NCBI GenBank assembly: GCA_045599035.1
Contig: JAZRVI010000017.1
Coordinates: 1 to 22,577 of the forward strand
Length of the DNA stretch: 22,577 nucleotides
Direction: 5' to 3'
Source of the DNA: CATZDY01 sp045599035
GTDB lineage: Bacteria; Bacillota; Desulfotomaculia; Desulfotomaculales; Desulfocucumaceae
Shown one piece after another: positions 15,024 to 20,658 of the stretch; the first letter of the stretch is position 1, and each line of letters begins with the position of its first letter. The notes under the pieces were generated by a model. The model saw only the letters and a list, made by a program, of their open reading frames with translations, was not told the origin of the DNA and did not search any database. The position numbers and the translations under genes were made by a program.

Positions 15024-15402
15024 ATTGGGCTGTCAGGGGCAGGCTCAAGACCTGGTGGTGAAATCCAATACTGCTCAGGTTTTGGGCAGCGGGGATTTAC
15101 CGGTTTATGCAACCCCGGCGGTGCTGGCTTTGGTGGAAAAAGCAGCCTGGCAATCAGTAGCGGCTGATCTGGAAGATGGTCAAAGCAGTGTTGGTACCAA
15201 AATTGCTTTGGAGCATTTGGCGGCTACCCCTTTGGGGTTGGAAGTAAAGGCTGTGACTGAGTTAATCCAGATAGATGGTCGAAAATTAGTTTTTCGGTTT
15301 GAAGTGCAGGATTCAAGCGGGATAATTGCTCAGGGTGAACACGAAAGATTTATTGTCCAAAAAGAAAAATTTTTGCAGCGAGCTGAAAATAAAAAAGCTT
15401 AA
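15016..15402 (+). CDS. Hotdog-fold thioesterase, FlK-like
   Basis: FlK-type thioesterases split acyl-CoA esters in the cytoplasm. The start ATG 15016 overlaps the end of ndk by 8 bp, with TGGAGAG as binding site. The 128 residues carry GSGDLPVYATPAVLALVEKAAW and SVGTKIALEHLAATPLG. Thr33, Glu41 and His67 have the same mutual spacing (8 and 26 residues) as the Thr42-Glu50-His76 catalytic set remembered for fluoroacetyl-CoA thioesterase FlK. The C-terminal strand GEHERFIV is also typical. Genomic proteins of this type occur widely in Firmicutes and are not evidence for fluoroacetate resistance; the substrate is unknown. Coupling with ndk has no obvious metabolic reason. Confidence 0.85.
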   Translation: MVKLGCQGQAQDLVVKSNTAQVLGSGDLPVYATPAVLALVEKAAWQSVAADLEDGQSSVGTKIALEHLAATPLGLEVKAVTELIQIDGRKLVFRFEVQDSSGIIAQGEHERFIVQKEKFLQRAENKKA

Positions 15403-15411
15403 CACTTTCAG

Positions 15412-15442
15412 ACAGGGTGGCCAAAGGCTGCTCTGTTGTTTT
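15412..15442 (+). terminator. Terminator after the thioesterase gene
   Basis: ACAGGGTGGCC (15412-15422) pairs fully with GGCTGCTCTGT (15426-15436), counting three G-U wobbles, across an AAA loop. The tail TGTTTT is short but T-rich. Confidence 0.65.
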
Positions 15443-15444
15443 AC

Positions 15445-15505
15445 TTGACATGATAAGCTTAATGATATATATTTATAACATAAAGTTAGAAATATATATC
15501 ATTAA
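15445..15505 (+). promoter_or_regulatory. Consensus promoter overlapped by a 16-bp inverted repeat, likely operator of the XRE regulator
   Basis: TTGACA (15445-15450), 17 bp and TATATT (15468-15473) form a near-perfect sigma-A promoter. The arm TTAATGATATATATTT (15459-15474) covers the -10 and is repeated in exact inverse at 15490-15505, with 15 nt between. Binding there would cover the -10 and the start point. The cassette it controls encodes an XRE-family regulator, which suggests autorepression. Alternatively the repeat forms a hairpin in the leader. Confidence 0.6.
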
Positions 15506-15521
15506 ATTCTGGAGGAAATTT

Positions 15522-15878
15522 ATGTCAGTCAAGAAAATTAATTATTTGGGCTTTTTGTCGTTGCTATCCTTAATTGGCTTGTTGGGTTGGACAACCGGTC
15601 ATGAAGGCTTTTATGGTTACTTTGGTTTCCTTTGCTATGTCCGTTATTTTTGGGTAATCCCGGATGAACTGTTCTGGCTGAATGTGCGTAAAGCTGCCAC
15701 CATTGCCTTTTTGGGAGAAATGATTTTCCTGGTGCCTTTTATGTATTTTTATGTGTTTTCCCATGAGGTTTCGGAAGCTATTCAACTGGCTTTTGGTTCC
15801 AGCTTTGTTGTGGCTGTGGTTATCTTTACTTTACTTTTGGTGGGCTTAGAATGGAAGGAAAGAAACGATGCAGATTAA
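15522..15878 (+). CDS. Small four-helix membrane protein, DUF3796-like
   Basis: I recognise only a resemblance to the DUF3796 group of small membrane proteins, which are often found next to an XRE regulator. The start ATG 15522 follows GGAGG. The 118 residues begin VKKINYLGFLSLLSLIGLLG, then FYGYFGFLCYVRYFWVIPDE. There are hydrophobic segments at about 5-23, 28-46, 58-80 and 86-108, and a short charged end (EWKERNDAD). The following regulator gene overlaps its end by 11 bp, so the two are one transcript. A role as membrane signal receptor or target for the regulator is possible but not shown. Confidence 0.72.
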   Translation: MSVKKINYLGFLSLLSLIGLLGWTTGHEGFYGYFGFLCYVRYFWVIPDELFWLNVRKAATIAFLGEMIFLVPFMYFYVFSHEVSEAIQLAFGSSFVVAVVIFTLLLVGLEWKERNDAD

Positions 15879-16083
15879 GACCAAAATCAAAGAGTATCGA
15901 TCCAGGTACAATTTAAAGCAGGAGGATTTGGCAGCCAAAGTGGAGGTTCGACGGGAAACCATTGGCCATTTGGAAAAAGGCAAATATAATCCCTCTCTGG
16001 TTTTGGCCTGGAGAATAGCTCAGGTATTTGGAGTGACAATTGAAGAAATTTTTACAGTAGAAGAGGAAAATAAAACTGGCTAA
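15868..16083 (+). CDS. Small XRE-family helix-turn-helix regulator
   Basis: This 71-residue protein is a single Cro/CI-type helix-turn-helix domain: KIKEYRSRYNLKQEDLAAKV, then RRETIGHLEKGKYNPSLVLA with the recognition helix, then WRIAQVFGVTIEEIF. It belongs to the compact YozG-like group that usually regulates its own cassette. The gene overlaps the membrane-protein gene by 11 bp. The 16-bp inverted repeat over the shared promoter (15459-15505) is the natural candidate operator. No terminator is seen between it and the next promoter at 16088. Confidence 0.9.
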   Translation: MQIKTKIKEYRSRYNLKQEDLAAKVEVRRETIGHLEKGKYNPSLVLAWRIAQVFGVTIEEIFTVEEENKTG

Positions 16084-16087
16084 GGGC

Positions 16088-16116
16088 TGGTCAATTCAAG
16101 AGGATTATGCTATAAT
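16088..16116 (+). promoter_or_regulatory. Extended -10 promoter of the 45-residue membrane protein
   Basis: TGGTCA (16088-16093), 17 bp and TATAAT (16111-16116), with TG at 16108-16109 forming an extended -10. It lies right after the XRE stop codon and about 35 bp before the small gene. This supports independent transcription of that gene. Confidence 0.6.
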
Positions 16117-16150
16117 CAAACTGATTATTTTTTCATAAGGAGGGGATGGC

Positions 16151-16288
16151 ATGGACGGCATTCAAATCTTTTTTGGGATCTTAGCAGCGGTTTTGGTTTT
16201 TGGCGGTTTGGGCTATATGATGGATCATTATGATCAGGTGACCAAAGCTCCGGGGCCGGAAGGAATTGGTTCAGATAATCATCATTAA
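16151..16288 (+). CDS. Unrecognised 45-residue single-span membrane protein
   Basis: I do not recognise this protein. It is called because a strong binding site AAGGAGGGG (16137-16145) and an extended -10 promoter precede it, and the predicted peptide makes sense. MDGIQIFFGILAAVLVFGGL starts it with a transmembrane helix at about 5-24, followed by GYMMDHYDQVTKAPGPEGIG and a charged SDNHH end. ATG 16151 is used, five bases after the site. An ATG at 16146 opens only a 12-codon frame. The promoter of the tRNA genes follows at 16315. The length and one-helix form resemble regulatory small membrane proteins, but no function can be stated. Confidence 0.6.
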   Translation: MDGIQIFFGILAAVLVFGGLGYMMDHYDQVTKAPGPEGIGSDNHH

Positions 16289-16314
16289 TAATGCGAAAAT
16301 ATTGCAAAATTGGC

Positions 16315-16343
16315 TTGACAGAACTATTCTTTTTTGTTAGAAT
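16315..16343 (+). promoter_or_regulatory. Strong sigma-A promoter of the tRNA cluster
   Basis: A perfect TTGACA (16315-16320), 17 bp and TAGAAT (16338-16343). Transcription should start near 16350, about 32 bases before tRNA-His. No other promoter is apparent before the last tRNA, so the four tRNAs are probably one precursor. Confidence 0.8.
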
Positions 16344-16381
16344 TATTTTCGCTGGCGGAAATATCTTTTTCCCCGTAATAT

Positions 16382-16459
16382 GGTGGGTGTAGCTCAGTTG
16401 GTTAGAGTACCAGATTGTGGCTCTGGGGGTCGTGGGTTCGAATCCCGTCACCCACCCCA
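16382..16459 (+). tRNA. tRNA-His (GTG)
   Basis: A complete cloverleaf. The acceptor GTGGGTG pairs with CACCCAC; an extra G at 16382 faces C73 as the G-1 expected of tRNA-His. The anticodon stem CCAGA/TCTGG encloses GTG at 16417-16419, and the T arm has GTGGGTTCGAATCCC. CCA is encoded at 16457-16459. Confidence 0.96.
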
Positions 16460-16464
16460 TTTAT

Positions 16465-16539
16465 TGGGGCGTGGCCAAGTGGTAAGGCACCGGTCTTTGG
16501 ATCCGGCATTCGTTGGTTCGAATCCAGCCGCCCCAGCCA
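16465..16539 (+). tRNA. tRNA-Gln (TTG)
   Basis: The acceptor TGGGGCG pairs with CGCCCCA. The D arm is GCCAAGTGGTAAGGC, and anticodon TTG lies at 16497-16499 in the loop CTTTGGA. The T arm has TTGGTTCGAATCCA, and CCA is encoded at 16537-16539. The innermost anticodon-stem pair is T-T. It lies five bases after tRNA-His. Confidence 0.94.
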
Positions 16540-16553
16540 TTTTTTCATTGTAG

Positions 16554-16629
16554 GAGCCATTAGCTCAGTTGGTAGAGCACCTGACTTTTAATCAGGGTGT
16601 CCGGCGTTCGAGTCGCCGATGGCTCACCA
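16554..16629 (+). tRNA. tRNA-Lys (TTT), first copy
   Basis: The acceptor GAGCCAT pairs with ATGGCTC. The anticodon stem CCTGA/TCAGG encloses TTT at 16587-16589. The T arm is CGGCGTTCGAGTCGCCG, and CCA is encoded at 16627-16629. It is identical over all 76 bases to the second copy at 16693. Confidence 0.97.
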
Positions 16630-16634
16630 AAATT

Positions 16635-16660
16635 CCTAAAGCCGTTTAAACGGCTTTAGG
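16635..16660. repeat. Perfect 26-bp palindrome between the two tRNA-Lys genes
   Basis: The half CCTAAAGCCGTTT (16635-16647) is exactly mirrored by 16648-16660. As RNA it forms a 10-bp stem with a six-base TTTAAA loop. No T run follows, so it is not a normal terminator. It may be a processing signal in the tRNA precursor or a remnant of a terminator left by the duplication. Confidence 0.8.
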
Positions 16661-16692
16661 ATAGCTTTCGAGCAGGATAAAACTTTAAATGC

Positions 16693-16768
16693 GAGCCATT
16701 AGCTCAGTTGGTAGAGCACCTGACTTTTAATCAGGGTGTCCGGCGTTCGAGTCGCCGATGGCTCACCA
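16693..16768 (+). tRNA. tRNA-Lys (TTT), second copy
   Basis: Identical in all 76 bases to the copy at 16554-16629, with anticodon TTT at 16726-16728 and CCA encoded at 16766-16768. The identity stops exactly at the gene ends; flanking bases differ on both sides. Confidence 0.97.
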
Positions 16769-16775
16769 TATAAAG

Positions 16776-16811
16776 CATGATCTTTTTTTAACAAAAGGTC
16801 ATGTTTTTTTT
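16776..16811 (+). terminator. Terminator of the tRNA cluster
   Basis: CATGATCTTTT (16776-16786) pairs with AAAAGGTCATG (16793-16803), with one wobble and a 6-nt loop. Eight T (16804-16811) follow. It isolates the spoIIA operon from the strong tRNA promoter. Confidence 0.88.
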
Positions 16812-16843
16812 GCTGTAATTGATTCAGAAATGAACTGGTAGTC

Positions 16844-16914
16844 TTGGAGCTTAATTCGACAAAGTTACCGTTATAATGCTAAAGGTAAATTCAACTTTTG
16901 CCAGAAGATATAAT
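16844..16914 (+). promoter_or_regulatory. spoIIA operon control region with a perfect Spo0A box
   Basis: TTCGACAAA (16855-16863) is the exact reverse complement of the Spo0A box TTTGTCGAA. TATAAT occurs at 16872-16877, with TTGGAG 22 bp upstream (16844-16849), and again at 16909-16914. AAAGGTAAA (16881-16889) followed after 11 bp by CCAGAAGAT (16901-16909) resembles a sigma-H promoter. The Bacillus spoIIA promoter is read by sigma-H and activated by Spo0A, and the box would then lie some 50-60 bp upstream of the start. Which -10 is used cannot be decided here. Confidence 0.55.
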
Positions 16915-16934
16915 TTAGAAGGAGGGAGTGAATT

Positions 16935-17300
16935 TTGCAAAATTACTATCATTTGGAACAGTTTGGCGACAGCTTGATTGTTCGCCTGCATGGAGAATTG
17001 GATTTGCAATGGACAGATCAATTGCGGGAAAGTTTGGAAGATGAATTGCAGAAGCCGGCAATTAAAAATTTATTGATTAATTTGTCGGAATTAAGTTATC
17101 TGGATAGTTCAGGCTTAGGAGTATTGTTGGGAAGATATAAAAGCTTGGCGGAACGCAAGGGTCGGGTTTTTTTAATTGGGGCCAAACCGCATATCCGCCG
17201 GTTACTGGAGCTTTCCGGTTTATTTCGTATTATGGAAGAAGCAGCGGACGAAAAAAGCGTTTTAGCCGCTTTGAAGGAGGCAGGCAATGGATCTGATTAA
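16935..17300 (+). CDS. spoIIAA: Anti-sigma F factor antagonist SpoIIAA
   Basis: Unphosphorylated SpoIIAA pulls SpoIIAB away from sigma-F. SpoIIAB phosphorylates it and SpoIIE restores it. The 121 residues form a STAS domain with HGELDL near residue 19 and the phosphorylation motif YLDSSGLGVLLGRY, with Ser58 at the Bacillus position. The start is TTG 16935, preceded by AAGGAGGGAG. The end of the gene overlaps spoIIAB by 14 bp, as expected for translational coupling of antagonist and anti-sigma factor. Confidence 0.96.
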   Translation: MQNYYHLEQFGDSLIVRLHGELDLQWTDQLRESLEDELQKPAIKNLLINLSELSYLDSSGLGVLLGRYKSLAERKGRVFLIGAKPHIRRLLELSGLFRIMEEAADEKSVLAALKEAGNGSD

Positions 17301-17730
17301 TAAGGTTAAAATTGAATTTCCGGCTCGTCCTCAAAATGTAGCTTTGGCCAGAAGCCTGGTGGTCGCTTTGGTGGCCGAAGCTGATCCAACACTCAGCGAA
17401 TTGGATGAATTAAAAGTGGCCGTTTCGGAGGCGGTGACCAATGCAGTTATTCATGCCTATCCGGAAAATCCCCAGGGCTTAATTGAGCTGACTGCCTGTT
17501 TGGAAAACAGCGGGGTTACGATTTTGATTCGGGATTGGGGGCAAGGTATTGCCGATTTACCTAAAGCCTTGGAAGCGGATTACAGCACTCAAAAAGAGCG
17601 GATGGGATTGGGCTTTTCTTTAATGCAGGCTTTTTCCACAGAAATGGAGGTTAAATCGGAACCTGGACAGGGAACCTGGGTTAAGCTGCACAGGGATTTG
17701 GCAAAACCGGAAAATCTGCCGGAAATTTAA
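17287..17730 (+). CDS. spoIIAB: Anti-sigma F factor SpoIIAB, serine kinase
   Basis: SpoIIAB binds and holds sigma-F, and phosphorylates SpoIIAA with ATP. The 147 residues are a GHKL ATPase domain: N box SEAVTNAVIHAY with Glu48 and Asn52, G1 box DWGQGI, G2 box RMGLGFSLMQAF, and GQGTWVKL near the end. The start ATG follows GAAGGAGG. sigF begins 13 bp after its stop. Confidence 0.96.
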   Translation: MDLINKVKIEFPARPQNVALARSLVVALVAEADPTLSELDELKVAVSEAVTNAVIHAYPENPQGLIELTACLENSGVTILIRDWGQGIADLPKALEADYSTQKERMGLGFSLMQAFSTEMEVKSEPGQGTWVKLHRDLAKPENLPEI

Positions 17731-17743
17731 AGGGGGTGGGAAA

Positions 17744-18487
17744 ATGGAACTGCCCAGTTTTCCTTTGTTGTCGGATGCAGAACAACGCTCTTTATTGGCT
17801 CAAATTCAGCAGGGGGATCCTGGAGCCAGGGAACAATTGATTAATTGCAATTTACGGCTGGTTTTAAGCTTGAGCCGCCGTTTTATTGGTCGCAAGCATG
17901 ATTTGGAGGATTTATTTCAAATTGGCTGTATTGGCTTGATTAAAGCCATTGATCGCTTTGATCTCAGCTATGAGGTTAAATTTTCGACTTATGCGGTTCC
18001 CATGATTATTGGAGAAATTCGCAGGTTTTTGCGGGATAATCAGCCGGTCAAGGTTAGTCGCTTTTTGAAGGACTCCGCCGTCAAATTGCAGCAATGCCGG
18101 GAAGAATTGCTGCTGAAGCTGGGACGGGAACCCTATTTAAAGGAATTGGCAGCCGCTATGAATCTGCCGGTTTCGGAAGTGGCGGTTATTTGGGAGGCAG
18201 GGCAAAATCCGGTTTCGATGGATGAGGTCTTAAATCCGGAGCAAGGAGAACCGCTTTGCCTGCTGGATCAGTTGGCGGCTCCGGACAGCCGGAAGGACTG
18301 GGAAATTGATTGGCTTTTGGTGCGTGATTTGCTGCAACGCCTGCCTTGGCGGGAACAGCAAATTATTGGCTGGCGTTATCTGGAGGATCAAACTCAAAGT
18401 GAAATTGCCCGGAAATTAGGTTTGTCCCAAGTGCAGGTATCCCGTTTGGAAAAAAAAGCCTTAGGTAAAATCCGGGCTTTTTTATGA
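17744..18487 (+). CDS. sigF: RNA polymerase sigma-F factor
   Basis: Sigma-F is the first forespore-specific sigma factor. The 247 residues show region 2 (NLRLVLSLSRRFIGR, DLFQIGCIGLIKAIDRFD, FSTYAVPMIIGEIRRFLRD), region 3 (VKVSRFLKD onward, with the GREP motif) and region 4 (LPWREQQIIGWRYLEDQTQS, then a helix-turn-helix ending QVQVSRLEKKALGKIR). The start ATG follows AAAGGGGGTGGG. The operon order AA-AB-sigF is canonical. Its last codons contain a terminator hairpin, and the convergent DUF4363 gene ends 10 bp beyond. Confidence 0.97.
   Translation: MELPSFPLLSDAEQRSLLAQIQQGDPGAREQLINCNLRLVLSLSRRFIGRKHDLEDLFQIGCIGLIKAIDRFDLSYEVKFSTYAVPMIIGEIRRFLRDNQPVKVSRFLKDSAVKLQQCREELLLKLGREPYLKELAAAMNLPVSEVAVIWEAGQNPVSMDEVLNPEQGEPLCLLDQLAAPDSRKDWEIDWLLVRDLLQRLPWREQQIIGWRYLEDQTQSEIARKLGLSQVQVSRLEKKALGKIRAFL
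18452..18483. terminator. Bidirectional terminator embedded in the 3' end of sigF
   Basis: AAAAAAGCC (18452-18460) pairs with GGCTTTTTT (18475-18483) around a 14-nt loop, inside the last codons of sigF. On the minus strand the A run becomes a T run, so the same element can end the DUF421-DUF4363 transcript. Only 10 bp separate the two convergent genes, which leaves no other room. Confidence 0.65.
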
Positions 18488-18497
18488 AAGAAAGCTT

Positions 18498-18878
18498 TTA
18501 GAAAATATTTTGTAGAGTCGGCTGTTCCTGTTCGGGGATATGCTCGGCTCTTTCTTTTAATTCGGCCAAACTGCTTTGAGCCAAAGTCAAATCTTCTTTT
18601 TGAATATATTCGCTTACCTGGCTTAACAGATAATCAATTTCTTCCAATTCCTGATGATCCAGCACCAAAGGCCACCATTGGGTGGTTTTTTCCCATTTCT
18701 TTTGCACGGTTTGAGCTTGTTCCTGAGCTTTGAGCCATTCGTTTTCCACGATAAGGGGTTGAATTTCCTGCAAAGACTGATTGAAGTTCTGAATTTGCCG
18801 GTCAATCTTGAAATTGACTCCAATCCCCAGAACGATGGTAACCAGAAAAATCAAAGAACTGCTGATTAATAATTTCAT
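18498..18878 (-). CDS. DUF4363 family membrane-anchored protein
   Basis: The 126 residues have one N-terminal membrane helix (about 4-22, LISSSLIFLVTIVLGIGV) and then a long helical part with heptad-like Leu/Ile, including the family-typical WWPLVLDHQELEEIDYLL. The rest would lie outside the cytoplasm or in the intermembrane space of the forespore. It begins 2 bp after the DUF421 stop and must be cotranslated with it. The pair DUF421-DUF4363 is, from memory, recurrent in spore formers. The function is unknown; the sigma-G-like promoter upstream of the pair points to the forespore. Confidence 0.85.
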   Translation of the reverse strand: MKLLISSSLIFLVTIVLGIGVNFKIDRQIQNFNQSLQEIQPLIVENEWLKAQEQAQTVQKKWEKTTQWWPLVLDHQELEEIDYLLSQVSEYIQKEDLTLAQSSLAELKERAEHIPEQEQPTLQNIF

Positions 18879-18880
18879 CT

Positions 18881-19576
18881 TTAACCAACCCTTTGCTTTT
18901 GATATTTTTCTTTAAGCTGAAAATAAAACTGCTTTTGGGTACTTAGTGTGGCAAATAAAACCTGTTCTGGAGCCGAAATATTAAAGCTTTGAAGCTGGTT
19001 TTGCAGCCAGGCTTCACTGAGTTTGATTTTTTGCAGATTCTGTTTCTGAACCTCGCCGTCAATAATCAAATCCGTGGATAAACCTTCATATTGGGTGGGG
19101 ATTTGCAGGTCAGCTGGGGTAACCGGCCTTTTTTGGGATTTGGGAATTACAGTTACCTGGCCGCTGTTTTCCAAAATAGCAAATTCCACATCGCCAATCT
19201 CGGCCACCTGTTGAGTGCGAAGCTGTTCCAGCAGTTCGTTTAAGTTATAGCGGAGGCGGCGAAGCTGCTTTTCCTGAATTTTTCCGTTTTCGATAAGAAT
19301 GGTGGGCATTCCGCAAATAATGGAGCGGGCTTTGCTGCTTTTCAGCGTCAAAAAGGAAATCAGGGATTGCAAAAAAACCAGGCTGATAATGGGAACTATG
19401 GCGTAAATCAAGGGAATATCAATATTACTCATGGGAATGGAGGCTAAAGCGGAAAACATGATTACCATGACCATTTCGTAGGGTTGCAGCTGTCCGACTT
19501 GTCTTTTACCCATAATGCGTAAGGCCAAAACTACCAGTAAAAACAATAAAATAGAGCGAATTAAAGCTATTAACAT
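18881..19576 (-). CDS. DUF421 (YetF-like) membrane protein
   Basis: The 231 residues match the YetF/DUF421 group. Three N-terminal membrane helices (about 3-20, 33-52, 57-80) include the signature ALRIMGKRQVGQLQPYEMVM. A cytoplasmic domain follows with GMPTILIENGKIQEKQLRRL and VEFAILENSGQVTVIPK. Some DUF421 proteins sit in the spore inner membrane and affect spore resistance (the Bacillus 2Duf protein, from memory). The start ATG has AAAGGA ten bases before it. It lies divergent to xerD and convergent to sigF, with a sigma-G-like promoter upstream. Confidence 0.9.
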   Translation of the reverse strand: MLIALIRSILLFLLVVLALRIMGKRQVGQLQPYEMVMVIMFSALASIPMSNIDIPLIYAIVPIISLVFLQSLISFLTLKSSKARSIICGMPTILIENGKIQEKQLRRLRYNLNELLEQLRTQQVAEIGDVEFAILENSGQVTVIPKSQKRPVTPADLQIPTQYEGLSTDLIIDGEVQKQNLQKIKLSEAWLQNQLQSFNISAPEQVLFATLSTQKQFYFQLKEKYQKQRVG

Positions 19577-19607
19577 AAGTAATCAATCCTTTAGGTGGGA
19601 ATAGGCT

Positions 19608-19637
19608 TAATATTTCTCCCTTGGTCGGTTTTTATAC
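19608..19637 (-). promoter_or_regulatory. Sigma-G-like promoter of the DUF421-DUF4363 pair
   Basis: On the minus strand GTATA (19637-19633), exactly 18 bp and AATATTA (19614-19608) fit the sigma-G pattern except for A in place of the first C of the -10. This is the same architecture as upstream of spoVT. A start near 19601 leaves a short leader before the binding site. The match was read by eye in an AT-rich stretch, so chance is possible. Confidence 0.4.
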
Positions 19638-19701
19638 CTCAAAATAAATTAGCCAAATTCGGCAAAATCAATTATACTGGAGTAAGGAAAGAAGGGTTTT
19701 T

Positions 19702-20658
19702 ATGGATAAAGCAGCTTTGGCCGAGGTTTTGGCGGACAATTTATTAGTCGAGAGAATCCAGGAGTTTTTAATTTTTTTGTCTGCCGAAAGAGGCTTGGCT
19801 TTCAATACGGTGATTGCTTATCGTTCCGATTTAATTTTTTATGCTTTGTTTTGCCGGAAAAAGAATTATGCTTTTTTGGGGGCATCTTCGGAACAGGCGG
19901 TTCCGGCTTATTTATTGGATATGCAGCGGCGGGGTTTAAGTGCGTCCACGGCAGCCAGAAGATTATCGGTTTTGCGGAATTTCTATCATTATTGGCTGCG
20001 TGAAAAGGTGATGAGCTTTGATCCTACCGAAAATGTGGAGTCTCGCCTGGGTTCCAAAGCTTTGCCTCGGGTGATTTCCATGGCAGAAATGGATCTGCTT
20101 TTGGAGCAACCCTCTGGTTCCAAACCTTTGGCTTTGCGGGATAAGGCCATGCTGGAGCTTTTGTATGCCTGTGGTATTCGAGTTTCTGAGTTGGTGAACC
20201 TGGAGTTAAACAGTCTTAATCTGGAAGAAGGTTATTTGCGTTTTTGGGCCAAAGGGGATAAGGAAAGGGTGGTTCCAATCGGCCGCAAGGCTTTGCAGGC
20301 TTTGAGCATTTATTTGGCTTCTGGTCGTCCGGCTTTATTAAAAGGCCGAAGTTCAGCAGCCCTGTTTGTCAACCGTTCCGCTCAGGCTTTAACCCGGCAG
20401 GGGTTCTGGAAAATCTTGCGAAAATATGTGCAGCAATCCGGCTTGGATTTAGCCATTAGTCCGCATACCTTTAGGCATAGCTTTGCCACTCATTTGCTGG
20501 AAAATGGAGCTAATCTGCGTTCTATTCAGGAAATGCTGGGTCATGCAGATATTGCAACTACACAAATTTATACTCATGTCAGCCGCCGGGAGGTTAAACG
20601 GGTTTATCGTTTAAGCCATCCCAGGGGAGTCAAAAATAAAGGGGAAGAACTGAAATGA
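19702..20658 (+). CDS. xerD: Tyrosine site-specific recombinase XerD
   Basis: XerD with XerC resolves chromosome dimers at dif. The 318 residues have an N-terminal SAM-like core-binding domain (QEFLIFLSAERGLAFNTVIA, residues 20-105) and a catalytic domain. The catalytic set is complete: Arg160 (ACGIRVSEL), Lys184 (KGDKER), His255-Arg258 (HTFRHSFATHLL), His281 (GHADI) and Tyr290 (IYTHV). The length is slightly over the usual 296-300 because of an N-terminal extension. The stop overlaps the deoB start by 4 bp (ATGA). The link xerD-deoB is as in Bacillus (ripX-drm), which argues against a phage integrase. Confidence 0.93.
   Translation: MDKAALAEVLADNLLVERIQEFLIFLSAERGLAFNTVIAYRSDLIFYALFCRKKNYAFLGASSEQAVPAYLLDMQRRGLSASTAARRLSVLRNFYHYWLREKVMSFDPTENVESRLGSKALPRVISMAEMDLLLEQPSGSKPLALRDKAMLELLYACGIRVSELVNLELNSLNLEEGYLRFWAKGDKERVVPIGRKALQALSIYLASGRPALLKGRSSAALFVNRSAQALTRQGFWKILRKYVQQSGLDLAISPHTFRHSFATHLLENGANLRSIQEMLGHADIATTQIYTHVSRREVKRVYRLSHPRGVKNKGEELK

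Noticed and set aside
15016..15402. Fluoroacetate resistance enzyme
   Set aside because: The catalytic spacing is that of the wider thioesterase group, and nothing else points to fluoroacetate.
16554..16768. Duplicated tRNA-Lys as attL/attR of an integrated element
   Set aside because: Both copies are complete, only 63 bp lie between them, and there is no integrase or cargo. XerD 3 kb away is the conserved housekeeping enzyme linked to deoB.
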